38,102 nt of DNA from an uncultured bacterium (GTDB lineage: Bacteria > Verrucomicrobiota > Kiritimatiellia > CAIKKV01 > CAITUY01), in NCBI GenBank assembly GCA_903895695.1, contig CAITUY010000149.1:1-38102 (forward strand). The letters run 5' to 3'. A program made the position numbers and the translations under genes. Of the stretch, positions 1 through 7,448 are shown piece by piece (the stretch's first letter is position 1; each line of letters starts with the position of its first letter). The notes under the pieces are model-generated. The model saw only the letters and a program-made list of their open reading frames with translations. It ran no database searches and was not told the origin of the DNA.

Positions 1-52
1 CTGTCAGCTCAAACTCATAGCGTGTCTTGCGTTTCCGGTAGTGCGCCTTCAT
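1..52 (-). CDS. 5' end of an unidentified gene running out of the window
   Basis: An ATG on the minus strand at 52-50 opens a frame that stays open to the window edge: 17 residues, MKAHYRKRKTRYEFELT, rich in Lys and Arg. It is too short to assign to a family. The support is positional: a near-consensus promoter lies immediately upstream and points into it, with only seven bases between the -10 hexamer and the ATG, so the transcript would be leaderless or nearly so. A basic N-terminus behind a palindrome-containing promoter would suit a small regulator or toxin-antitoxin gene, but that is a guess. Confidence 0.45.
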   Translation of the reverse strand, partial: MKAHYRKRKTRYEFELT

Positions 53-59
53 GCGGATA

Positions 60-88
60 CTTATAACCCAATAGGTTATTACAGTCAA
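60..88 (-). promoter_or_regulatory. Sigma70-type promoter with embedded inverted repeat
   Basis: Read on the minus strand, TTGACT (88-83) and TATAAG (65-60) are separated by exactly 17 bases, close to consensus. The spacer and -10 contain a perfect 6-bp inverted repeat, ATAACC (63-68) and GGTTAT (74-79), with a 5-base centre. A repressor bound there would occlude polymerase, so autoregulation is plausible. The local AT-richness stands out from the GC-rich surroundings. Confidence 0.55.
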
Positions 89-174
89 GCCCTTTTCTAA
101 CCCTTCGGCGCAACTCTCCCCGCTTCGCTAAGGATTCGGGACAAGAAACAGTGGCCCCGCCGTCCCGGGGTTGG

Positions 175-214
175 TATAAAAACACGGCGAAACAGTATCG
201 CCGGGGCGGGGGAG
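175..214 (+). promoter_or_regulatory. Possible -10 element and strong ribosome binding site for the first operon
   Basis: TATAAA at 175-180 is a plausible -10 box, but no good -35 hexamer is seen at the expected distance (152-157). A purine-rich GGGGGAGG (about 208-214) sits six bases before the ATG at 221 and fixes that start. The promoter call is tentative; the ribosome binding site is clear. Confidence 0.35.
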
Positions 215-220
215 GATCGC

Positions 221-979
221 ATGCAGTGGTACTACGCCGATAACGGCAAGCAAGTGGGCCCGGTTTCCGAGGCGGATTTCCAGGGGCTCGTGAAGTCGGG
301 CGTCATTCAGGCCCAGACCCTCGTTTGGACCGCGGGCATGTCCGGGTGGGCAGCCTATGGCGCTGTGGCACCCGCTGCGCCGGCCGTCGCGTCGGCGCCC
401 GGCGTCGGCGCCGAAGGCGGCGTGTGCTGTGAGTGCGGGAAGCATTTTCCGCAGGACGAGTTGTTGCGCTACGAAGGATCGCTCGTCTGCGCCGCCTGCA
501 AGCCTGTGTTCTTCCAGCGCGTTCAGGAAGGCGCCGCCGTGCCGGGCACGCTGCGCTTTGCCGGTTTCTGGATCCGGTTTGCCGCCAAGTTCATCGACGG
601 CATCCTGGTCGGCGTCGTCAACATGCTGGTGTCGATGGCGTTCACATTCATGGCCGTGCGGGCCGTGGCGAGCGGTTCGCCCGGCGGGATGATCGGCATC
701 CAGGTAGGCGCGTGGTTCATCCAGATGATCATCCAGGGCTCCTACTACGTTTACTTCCACGGCAAGTATGGCGCCACACCGGGCAAGATGGCCTGCAAGA
801 TCAAGGTCATTCGCGCCGACGGCACCGCCATGACTTACGGCCGGGCCTTCGGCCGTTTCTTCGGCGACATGCTCAGCGGTCTCACCCTCTGCATCGGCTA
901 CATCATGGCCGGAACCGACGATGAGAAGCGGGCGTTGCACGATCGGCTTTGTGACACCCGCGTGATTTACAAGGACTAG
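221..979 (+). CDS. GYF_2 domain / RDD family membrane protein
   Basis: 252 aa. Residues 1-50 form a GYF_2 domain (starting MQWYYADNGKQVGP, with the W-x-x-GM-x-x-W pattern), a small module often N-terminal to bacterial membrane proteins and presumed to bind peptides. Residues about 69-90 carry two Cys pairs (CCEC and CAAC), a zinc-ribbon-like knuckle. Residues about 108-250 are an RDD domain with hydrophobic helices, the Arg in RFAGFW, the Asp in FIDG, and the usual C-terminal G-x-T-x-GK and H-D-R-L-C-x-T-x-V motifs. RDD proteins are membrane proteins of poorly known function, some linked to ion transport. It heads a ten-gene operon that ends with a second RDD protein. Confidence 0.88.
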   Translation: MQWYYADNGKQVGPVSEADFQGLVKSGVIQAQTLVWTAGMSGWAAYGAVAPAAPAVASAPGVGAEGGVCCECGKHFPQDELLRYEGSLVCAACKPVFFQRVQEGAAVPGTLRFAGFWIRFAAKFIDGILVGVVNMLVSMAFTFMAVRAVASGSPGGMIGIQVGAWFIQMIIQGSYYVYFHGKYGATPGKMACKIKVIRADGTAMTYGRAFGRFFGDMLSGLTLCIGYIMAGTDDEKRALHDRLCDTRVIYKD

Positions 980-993
980 ACAGCCACCTGCCC

Positions 994-1605
994 ATGCCTG
1001 AGGAGCTTCCTGCCGGTCCCGCCTGTCCGCACTGCCGGGCGCCCCTGACGGGGTCGCTTTGCAACACTCCCGGTCTTGTTCATTGCGCGGCCTGCGGCGG
1101 GTCCCTTCAAGCCTCCGTGTTTCCGGCCCTGTTCCGGCCGCTCGAGAAGGGCACGTCGGGCGAGCGCATCGGACTCGAGGGTGACGCCGGTTGCTTCTAT
1201 CACCCGGGCCGCAAGGCCGTGCTTGCGTGCGAGGCGTGCGGCCGTTTTCTCTGCGCGCTGTGCGATGTGTCGCTGGGCGGCCAACACCTGTGTCCGGGTT
1301 GCATCGAGACCGGCAAGAAGAAGGGCAAGCTCGACAATCTTAACCGGCACCGCGTGTTGTACGACGATGTCGCCCTGGCCCTGGCCGCCTACCCGCTCGT
1401 GATTCCGTTTGTCGGGTGGATCTGCTCGCCGTTGACGGCGCCCGCCTGTCTCTACGTCGCGTTCCGCTACTGGAGGGCACCGATGGGTGTCGTCCGGCGC
1501 TCGCGCTGGCGGTTCGTTCTGGCCATCCTGTTGGCCGTGCTGACCCTGCTCGGCTGGGCCGTGCTGGCCGTCGCGCTCGTTTGGGCCGCAAGGAGCAAGC
1601 GATGA
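994..1605 (+). CDS. B-box-type zinc-finger membrane protein
   Basis: 203 aa, function unknown. An N-terminal zinc ribbon (CPHC at about 11-14, CAAC at about 31-34) is followed by a B-box-like finger at about 68-104 with pattern C-x2-H-x8-C-x2-C-x4-C-x2-C and a final C-x2-C. Two hydrophobic segments follow (about 130-158 and 172-197), so it is probably a two-helix membrane protein with a cytosolic zinc-binding head. The finger resembles that in the 2695-3027 protein, suggesting paralogous domains in one operon. It starts 14 bases after the RDD gene and overlaps the next gene by 4 bases (ATGA). Confidence 0.8.
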   Translation: MPEELPAGPACPHCRAPLTGSLCNTPGLVHCAACGGSLQASVFPALFRPLEKGTSGERIGLEGDAGCFYHPGRKAVLACEACGRFLCALCDVSLGGQHLCPGCIETGKKKGKLDNLNRHRVLYDDVALALAAYPLVIPFVGWICSPLTAPACLYVAFRYWRAPMGVVRRSRWRFVLAILLAVLTLLGWAVLAVALVWAARSKR

Positions 1606-2681
1606 GCCGGAGTATCTACCGCGCGCTTCCCGGCCGTGGCCGCGCTTCGAACATGGCGCTCTCGACGCGGCACCGCCTCTGGCTGGCACCGGATCACCTG
1701 CTGTCGGTCGCCAACCAGGGCTACACCGAGGACTACAAGCGGTTTTACCTCCGGGATATCCAGTCCCTCACGCTGCAGAAGACGCGGCGCGGGCGCATCA
1801 TCAATTTCGTGCTGGGCGGCTTTGCCCTGGGCTTTGCCTTTTGGGCGTTTTACGGCCGACTGTCCGGCTGGGACGCGGTCGGGCTCTGGGTGCTGGCGGC
1901 GACCGGTGCCGTTCTTCTCCTAGGCGTGCTCGTGAATACCGTCCTCGGCGCCACCTGCGTATGCACGTTGCGGACAGCCGTCCAGATCGAACGTCTGTAT
2001 GCGTTGCCGCGTGTCCGTTCGGCCTTGCGCACTTTTCGCCTGATCCGCGCGGCCGCCGAGGCCGCCCAGGGCGCTCTCTCGCCCGAGGCAATCGACGCGG
2101 GGAATGCGGCGACGCGAAGCGCCGGGACCGTGACCGCGGCGCTGTCGCACGAGGCCGTCCCTTTGACGGCCAAGGGGACCAAGCCTTATCGCGGCCGGGC
2201 GCACGCCGCGTTGTTCTCGGTGTTGCTGCTGGACGCGTGCCACAGCGCCCTGCTGTTCAGGTGGCAATCGGTCACGATGTACCTGCTGGGCCTGGGCATC
2301 CTGCTCGGACTTCTAGCCAGCATCGTGCTGGCATTGATCCGGCAGGCCGATACGGACTTGGACGCGAGCCTCAAGCGGACCACGTGGCGGGCGATGGGGT
2401 ACGTGATGGTGTCGTACGTACTCAACACGGCCATGTTTTACGTATATATGGGGATGACCAGCGGCTCCGCCCCCCGGACCACCCCCGACGTCTGGCAACA
2501 GATGCGCTCAATGTGGATGACATCGCCCTTCGACTCGCCGGCGGTTTTTGTGCAGGAGGCGTTTTCGCTGGCGGGGTCCGGCGTGATCGGCGCGATCGGC
2601 TGGGTGCAGTGGAACGCCTTTCGGCGTCGGCGCCGGCAGCCGCCGCCCCTGGCGGGCGAGCCACCCTTGCCGGTGGCGTGA
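1602..2681 (+). CDS. Uncharacterised polytopic membrane protein
   Basis: 359 aa, no family recognised. The start is the ATG overlapping the upstream stop (ATGA); the frame is open further upstream but that part overlaps the zinc-finger gene. The N-terminus (about 15-60) reads like a PH-like domain (APDHLLSV..., FYLRDIQSLTLQKTRRG), a common arrangement in bacterial membrane proteins. Hydrophobic segments follow at about 63-82, 90-115, 200-220, 225-247, 262-285 and 318-335. Between them is a hydrophilic stretch rich in Ala and Arg. Its place between two zinc-finger membrane proteins suggests a component of the same envelope assembly. Confidence 0.75.
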   Translation: MSRSIYRALPGRGRASNMALSTRHRLWLAPDHLLSVANQGYTEDYKRFYLRDIQSLTLQKTRRGRIINFVLGGFALGFAFWAFYGRLSGWDAVGLWVLAATGAVLLLGVLVNTVLGATCVCTLRTAVQIERLYALPRVRSALRTFRLIRAAAEAAQGALSPEAIDAGNAATRSAGTVTAALSHEAVPLTAKGTKPYRGRAHAALFSVLLLDACHSALLFRWQSVTMYLLGLGILLGLLASIVLALIRQADTDLDASLKRTTWRAMGYVMVSYVLNTAMFYVYMGMTSGSAPRTTPDVWQQMRSMWMTSPFDSPAVFVQEAFSLAGSGVIGAIGWVQWNAFRRRRRQPPPLAGEPPLPVA

Positions 2682-2694
2682 CCAGGGTCCGACC

Positions 2695-3027
2695 ATGGCA
2701 TCACTCGTCCAGGAGAAGTGTTTCAACCATCGCACCCGCGAGGCCGTGGCGCGGTGTCCGCGGTGCGGCCGCTTCTTCTGCCGCGAATGCGTCACCGAGC
2801 ACGACGGGCAGGTCGTGTGCGCCGTTTGCCTGCGGTTGATGGTACCGGGCGGCGAGCGGCGCCGGGCCCGCAGGCGGGCGGGCCGGCTCGCGGCGGCCGG
2901 CGCGCTGGGTGTCGTGGTCGCGTGGTTGTCTTTCCATGCGGTGGGTCGCCTTCTCATGCTGCTGCCGGAGTCTTTTCATGAGGGAACCCTGTGGCATTCG
3001 GCGTCTGAGGTGAATAGTGAACAGTGA
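2695..3027 (+). CDS. Small B-box zinc-finger protein with one membrane helix
   Basis: 110 aa. Residues about 8-45 form a B-box finger (C-x2-H-x8-C-x2-C-x4-C-x2-C, then C-x2-C) closely like that of the 994-1605 protein: both have the C-F-x-H, A-V, C-G-R-F and V/L-C pattern. A short Arg-rich basic segment (about 54-63) precedes one hydrophobic helix (about 66-85), giving a membrane-anchored cytosolic zinc-binding protein by the positive-inside rule. The C-terminus (ASEVNSEQ) is encoded by a TGAACA-type repeat, so the natural end may have been altered by it. Confidence 0.72.
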   Translation: MASLVQEKCFNHRTREAVARCPRCGRFFCRECVTEHDGQVVCAVCLRLMVPGGERRRARRRAGRLAAAGALGVVVAWLSFHAVGRLLMLLPESFHEGTLWHSASEVNSEQ

Positions 3028-3037
3028 ACGGTAAGCA
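3011..3037 (+). repeat. Short TGAACAG-type tandem repeat
   Basis: Degenerate tandem 7-mers (TGAATAG, TGAACAG, TGAACGG, then TAAGCAG) directly before the GTG start at 3038 and overlapping the end of the preceding gene. A related array occurs at 6443-6473 before the moxR gene. Such arrays are dispersed intergenic repeats in several uncultured bacterial groups. No function is known to me. Confidence 0.6.
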
Positions 3038-5050
3038 GTGATTCGAAATCCCAAACGCGATAGGAGCGCGGCCGGCAAGGGCGCGATCGAGGTGGCCGAG
3101 GAAGCCTTTCATTTGCTCCGGCAGGCTCCGGCCCGCGTGCTGGCGTTCTACGCAATCGGCACCGTGCCGTTCGTGCTCGGGTTTTTGTACTTCTGGGCCG
3201 ACCTGAGCCGGAGCGCCTATGCAGCGGGCCATGCCGTGGCTGCCGCGCTCGGGGTGGCGGTGCTGTTCCTGTGGATGAAGGGCTGGCAGGCAGCCTTCGC
3301 GGCTGAGCTGCGCGCCTGCCTCACGGAGAGTCCGCCGCCCGCCTGGTCCTGGCGCCGCGTATTGCGCCTGGCGGCCGTGCAGACCGCGATCCAACCGTAC
3401 GGACTGGCCGGCATCCCCGGCGCTCTGGTCATCGCGTTGCCGTTCCCGGCCGTCTATGCGTTCTTCCAGAATGTGACGGTGTTCGGCGATGGCGGGCCTG
3501 CCGGACTCCGCGAGACGGCGGCGCGATCCTGGCGGCAGGCCGCGATCTGGCCGGGCCAGAACAACATCCTGGTCTGGCTTGTGTGTCCGTGGTTGCTGGG
3601 CCTGGGCCTGCTCGTGGCGTTCGGGGGTGTCTGGCTGGCCATGGTCATGACGCCAAGCCTGCACGTGATCGGCGGCACCGGCTGGTTCATCGTGGGTCTC
3701 ATCCTCACCTTCAACCTGATCCTGCCGCTTTCCCCGCTCGGGTGCGTGGTGGCGGGCAACGTGGCCGCCTTGCTGGCGGGTGCACCGGTCCTGTGGCAGG
3801 CCCTGACCGGACAGCAGACCGTGTTCGCCTTAAGTGGACTACACGGGATTGTGAATACCACGTTCTTGACGACGGTGTTCGGCCTGACCTACCTGCTGCT
3901 CGATCCCCTCGCCAAGGCGGTGTACGTGCTGCGCTGCTTCTACGGCGAGGCGCGGACCACCGGCGATGACCTGCGCGCGGCGTTCCGCGAGTCGCGGCCG
4001 CCGCCCGCGGCGGGATGGTCGGCGGCCCTGTTGGCTGCCGGACTTGCCTTGTTAGTCGCGGGTGAATCGATCGGCGCAGGCGCTCTGACTCGCTCTCCCT
4101 CCGGTGGAGGGGCACGCTCCGTCGTGCCCGCCTCTCCGGCGGAAGGGCCTGCTTTATCCGGGCCGACTCGACAGGCTCAGTCCATCGGCCCGTCGGTCGC
4201 CGGCGGCGACGGAGCGCCGCCCTCCACCGGCGCCGTGGCGCCGGAGCGGGTGGGCCCACAAGCCGCCGCCTCGGTCACACCCGCCCGCCTGGATGCGGCC
4301 ATCGATGACGTGTTGACCCGGCCCGAATACGCGTGGCGTATGCCGCGCGACCGCGCCACGAGTGAATCCGAAGGAACATCCTTGTGGGGCGAATTCCTGC
4401 ACCGGCTGGCCGAACGGACGATCGGCGTCCTGAAGAGCGTGTTCCGCGTCCTGCGCAAAATCGGGCGTTGGTTCCTGCAGTTCTTCCCGGAGCGGCAGGC
4501 GGCGGACCCCTCCGGCCTAGGCTGGCAGACCCCCGTGCAGACATTCCTGTTCGTGCTGCTCGCGATCAGCGCGAGCGTGCTCGCCGTGCTGCTGTACCGC
4601 GCGTGGCGCAAGGGGCGGGCCGCGCCGCGGCAGGTTCAGGCCCAGCCCGTCGTCACTGCCGCGGCGCTTCTCCGCGACGAGGTTGCCGCCGACCGGTTGC
4701 CGGCCGACGAGTGGATGGCGCTGGCCCGCGACCTGCTCGCCAGGGGTGAAACCCGACTAGGTCTGCGGGCCATGTTCCTGGGGGCCTTGGCGCACCTGGC
4801 CCACGCCGGCCGCCTCACGGTGGCGCGGTGCAAGTCGAACCGCGACTACCGGCGCGAGTTGGAGCGCAAGGCCCACGACCTGCCCGAGGTGCTAGCCGCG
4901 TTCGGACAGAATGTGCAGATCGTCGAACGCATATGGTACGGTGCCCACGCGGCCACGTCCGCGCAGGTCGTGACGTTTACCACCAATCAGACGCGTATCC
5001 TGACGGTCCAACCGTCGCCCGGCAGCGCCGCGCCGAAGGGGGCCGCATGA
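3038..5050 (+). CDS. DUF4129 domain polytopic membrane protein
   Basis: 670 aa with a GTG start; no good ribosome site is seen because a repeat lies upstream. The N-terminal half has about six hydrophobic segments (roughly residues 30-290), then another at about 328-345. Next comes a low-complexity Gly/Ser/Pro/Ala linker (about 350-420), an amphipathic stretch and a final helix at about 505-525. The cytosolic C-terminus (about 560-640) is a DUF4129 domain: RAMFLGALAHLAHAG, then SNRDYRREL, then the V-E-R-x-W-Y-G signature. DUF4129 proteins are typical neighbours of MoxR and DUF58 proteins. The linker is encoded by a large inverted-repeat element (4101-4230). It overlaps the next gene by ATGA. 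Confidence 0.85.
   Translation: MIRNPKRDRSAAGKGAIEVAEEAFHLLRQAPARVLAFYAIGTVPFVLGFLYFWADLSRSAYAAGHAVAAALGVAVLFLWMKGWQAAFAAELRACLTESPPPAWSWRRVLRLAAVQTAIQPYGLAGIPGALVIALPFPAVYAFFQNVTVFGDGGPAGLRETAARSWRQAAIWPGQNNILVWLVCPWLLGLGLLVAFGGVWLAMVMTPSLHVIGGTGWFIVGLILTFNLILPLSPLGCVVAGNVAALLAGAPVLWQALTGQQTVFALSGLHGIVNTTFLTTVFGLTYLLLDPLAKAVYVLRCFYGEARTTGDDLRAAFRESRPPPAAGWSAALLAAGLALLVAGESIGAGALTRSPSGGGARSVVPASPAEGPALSGPTRQAQSIGPSVAGGDGAPPSTGAVAPERVGPQAAASVTPARLDAAIDDVLTRPEYAWRMPRDRATSESEGTSLWGEFLHRLAERTIGVLKSVFRVLRKIGRWFLQFFPERQAADPSGLGWQTPVQTFLFVLLAISASVLAVLLYRAWRKGRAAPRQVQAQPVVTAAALLRDEVAADRLPADEWMALARDLLARGETRLGLRAMFLGALAHLAHAGRLTVARCKSNRDYRRELERKAHDLPEVLAAFGQNVQIVERIWYGAHAATSAQVVTFTTNQTRILTVQPSPGSAAPKGAA
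4101..4230. repeat. REPIN-like inverted pair of hairpins inside the DUF4129 gene
   Basis: Two hairpins face each other. Left: stem GGGCACG / CGTGCCC (4110-4129) with loop CTCCGT. Right: stem GGCGGCG / CGCCGCC (4202-4221) with loop ACGGAG, the complement of the left loop. They are flanked by perfect outer arms CCGGTGGAG (4101-4109) and CTCCACCGG (4222-4230). The stems differ by compensating changes while loops and outer arms match, the hallmark of paired REP hairpins. The element is read through in frame as about residues 355-398. Confidence 0.7.
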
Positions 5051-6345
5051 GCCGCCGCTTTCTCGTGATCGCGGGCATTTTCGCCCTGCTGGCGTTGGTC
5101 GCAGGGATCGGGCAGCTCTTCCTGATGCGGTTCCGCGTGGGCGATATCTACCCGCCCTACTCGACGTTCCGCACCGATCCGCTCGGCGCCCGCGCGTTGC
5201 ATGACAGTCTTGCCGCCATTCCCGGCCTCACCGTGGAGCGGAATATGCGGCCTATCGAACACCTCGGATCCGGGCGTGATACAGTCCTGTTGTTCCTCGG
5301 CGATACGGTATCGTACCGGCCCAACGCCGGCATACTGCCGGCCTCCACCGTGGGCTGGCTGAACCGGTTTCTCAGGTCCGGCGGCCGGATGGTGATCACG
5401 CTGCAACCCCGCGACGGGAGGTGGATCTGGGATGACGATGCGGAGAACGACACGAACCGGATGGCGAAGATCATGGTCCCGGGACAGGCCGGCATGACCA
5501 ACAGGGCGGACAAGGCCTCGGGCACGAACGCGCCCGCCAGACCCAAGCCGGCTGTGTTGCCCGACAAGGAGGAATACACACAGGAGGTGTCGCTCACGAA
5601 CTGGTTGAATGCCGGCTTTGGCGAGATCCCGGTTTCCAGTGCGCCCACCGGGACCGTCACGTCGGCAGGGCGTGACGCGGGTCTGCCGGAGCGCCTGGCG
5701 TGTAACACCGCGTTGTGTCTCACCAACGTGGGCGCACCCTGGCGCGTGCTGTACCGGTGCGGCGGTCAGCCAGTGATCGTCGAGCGTTCGTTTGGGCAGG
5801 GCACGCTGGCGCTATCGACCTCGTCCTACGTCATTTCCAACGAGGCACTCCGCGACGATCGGCAGACGGGGTTCCTGCTGTGGCTGCTGGGCGGGCGGAC
5901 GCATGTCGTTTTCGACGAGACTCACCACGGCCTGCAGGAGGCGCCCGGGTTGATGACCATGGTGCGGCGCTATGGGCTGACCTGGGCCTTGGTGAACCTG
6001 CTCGTGCTGGCGGGGCTTTTCATCTGGCGGAACAACGCCGCGCTTGTGCCGGCGGAGGAGCCAGAAGCGGCAGACGGGGCGGACGTGGCCGCGGGCAAGG
6101 ATTCGGCGACGGCGCTCGGCAACCTGCTGCGGCGGAATGTCGCGCCGGCCGACGTCCTGGCCACGTGCGTCGCCGTATGGAAGCGCTCAGTTGACCACAG
6201 CACGCGTCTGCCTGAAACGGCAGTTCGCCGCATCGAGGCCCAAGTGGAAGCTGAACGCCTCCTTGTCGAACGCCGTCGAACGCCGGAAAAGCTGTATAAC
6301 GAGATTTGCAGAACCGTGAAAGAGGAACGCGGACATGTCGGGTAG
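5047..6345 (+). CDS. DUF4350 domain protein
   Basis: 432 aa, starting at the ATG that overlaps the DUF4129 stop. One N-terminal hydrophobic helix (about 4-26) is followed by an extracytoplasmic DUF4350 domain: the typical P-Y-S-T-F-R-T-D-P-L-G-A-R-A-L start, a V-L-L-F-L-G-D stretch, and an R-S-G-G-R-M-V-I segment recalling the GATase-like fold. A second helix lies at about 312-330, near the T-H-V-V-F-D-E-T-H-H-G motif common in this family, and a cytosolic tail follows. DUF4350 proteins recur between DUF4129 and MoxR genes. The stop codon TAG falls inside an inverted-repeat element, so the last residues (HVG) may be insertion-derived. Confidence 0.82.
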   Translation: MSRRFLVIAGIFALLALVAGIGQLFLMRFRVGDIYPPYSTFRTDPLGARALHDSLAAIPGLTVERNMRPIEHLGSGRDTVLLFLGDTVSYRPNAGILPASTVGWLNRFLRSGGRMVITLQPRDGRWIWDDDAENDTNRMAKIMVPGQAGMTNRADKASGTNAPARPKPAVLPDKEEYTQEVSLTNWLNAGFGEIPVSSAPTGTVTSAGRDAGLPERLACNTALCLTNVGAPWRVLYRCGGQPVIVERSFGQGTLALSTSSYVISNEALRDDRQTGFLLWLLGGRTHVVFDETHHGLQEAPGLMTMVRRYGLTWALVNLLVLAGLFIWRNNAALVPAEEPEAADGADVAAGKDSATALGNLLRRNVAPADVLATCVAVWKRSVDHSTRLPETAVRRIEAQVEAERLLVERRRTPEKLYNEICRTVKEERGHVG

Positions 6346-6428
6346 GGCGAGGGCCTCCGGCCCCGCCGTGACAGAAACGCGGCAGGCACGCACCAGGTGC
6401 GGCGCGGCGAGGACGCCGTCGCCCTACC
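6341..6428. repeat. REPIN-like inverted pair of hairpins at the end of the DUF4350 gene
   Basis: Perfect 10-bp outer arms GGTAGGGCGA (6341-6350) and TCGCCCTACC (6419-6428) enclose two hairpins: GGGCC-TCC-GGCCC (6351-6363) and CGGCG-AGGA-CGCCG (6405-6418). The two stems have different sequences but their loops are complementary (TCC versus GGA), as in the elements at 4101-4230 and 24887-24957. The first arm overlaps the end of the upstream gene and provides its TAG stop. Confidence 0.72.
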
Positions 6429-6442
6429 GAAGAAGCTTATAT

Positions 6443-6473
6443 GCTGAACACTGAAACCTGAACACTGAACACT
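6443..6473 (+). repeat. Short TGAACACT-type tandem repeat
   Basis: Units of about 7 bases (CTGAACA, CTGAAAC, CTGAACA, CTGAACA) occur between the inverted-repeat element and the moxR ribosome binding site. It is a relative of the repeat at 3011-3037. No promoter-like hexamers are evident within it. Confidence 0.65.
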
Positions 6474-6488
6474 CACAAGGAGCGAACC

Positions 6489-7448
6489 ATGGAAAACGAC
6501 AGACTGAGACAGATCCTGGCTGACGCCAGGGCGGAGATTGGCAAGGTCATCATCGGGCAGAAATCGGTCGTGGATCTCGCCCTGATCACGATCGTCACCG
6601 GCAACCACGCCTTGATTGAGGGCGTGCCGGGCATTGCGAAAACCCTGCTCGTCCGCACGCTGGGGCGGGTCCTGGGTTGCGATGCGCAGCGCATCCAGTT
6701 TACGCCGGACCTCATGCCGGCCGACCTGATCGGCACAAACGTCTTCAATCTCAAGCAAAACGAGTTCATGCTCGTGCGCGGGCCCGTGTTCACGACCTTC
6801 CTGCTGGCCGACGAGATCAACCGCGCACCGGCCAAGACGCAGTCCGCCCTCTTGCAGGCCATGCAGGAACGGCAGGTCACCATCGACCGCGAAACGCATG
6901 CCCTGTCGCCGAACTTCACCGTGTTCGCCACGCAGAATCCAATCGAGTACGAGGGCACGTATCCGCTCCCCGAGGCCCAGAAAGACCGGTTCATGTTCAA
7001 GATTCCGATGGCGTGCCCGGAGCGCGACGAGGAACTGTTGCTGGCGCGGCGCGTGCTCGGCACCGACTCGCCCGAGGCCGTACTTGCCGGCGGCGGCGTG
7101 CGGGCGGTGATCGCGCCGGCCGAACTCGCCGAGGTGCGCCAGGCCCTGCAGGCGATTACGGTCCGCGACGACCTGCTCGCCTACATGGTTGACGTGATCC
7201 GTGCCACCCGTACGCACAGCAGCGTGCTGGTGGGCGCCGGGCCGCGCGCCACGCAGGCGCTGGTGACGGCCACGCGCGCCGCGGCGGCGCTGAATGAGCG
7301 CGACTTCGCCACGCCCGACGACGTGAAGGATATGGCCGTGCCCGTCCTGGTGCATCGCCTGATTCTCCGGCCCGAGTTCGAGATCGAGGGACTGGGCGTC
7401 GAGGAAGTGATCCGGCAGATTCTGCAGGAGGTACCGGTCCCGCGATGA
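6489..7448 (+). CDS. MoxR family AAA+ ATPase
   Basis: 319 aa, the normal MoxR size. Walker A is GVPGIAKT (45-52) and Walker B is FLLADE (104-109, D108/E109). Sensor 1 is in ATQNPIEYEGTYPLPEAQ (N150 region), and the DRFMF arginine-containing segment (about 166-170) and a C-terminal lid follow. MoxR ATPases act as chaperones that remodel or activate protein complexes, usually with a VWA or DUF58 partner; here the DUF58 gene overlaps the stop by 4 bases. The ribosome site AAGGAG (6478-6483) is well placed. It follows two repeat elements, the only sizeable gap in the operon, so an internal promoter or processing site is possible. Confidence 0.95.
   Translation: MENDRLRQILADARAEIGKVIIGQKSVVDLALITIVTGNHALIEGVPGIAKTLLVRTLGRVLGCDAQRIQFTPDLMPADLIGTNVFNLKQNEFMLVRGPVFTTFLLADEINRAPAKTQSALLQAMQERQVTIDRETHALSPNFTVFATQNPIEYEGTYPLPEAQKDRFMFKIPMACPERDEELLLARRVLGTDSPEAVLAGGGVRAVIAPAELAEVRQALQAITVRDDLLAYMVDVIRATRTHSSVLVGAGPRATQALVTATRAAAALNERDFATPDDVKDMAVPVLVHRLILRPEFEIEGLGVEEVIRQILQEVPVPR

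Noticed and set aside
1416..1601. Upstream extension of the 359-residue membrane protein frame
   Set aside because: It overlaps the zinc-finger gene for its whole length and the ATG at 1602 forms the usual ATGA overlap with the preceding stop.
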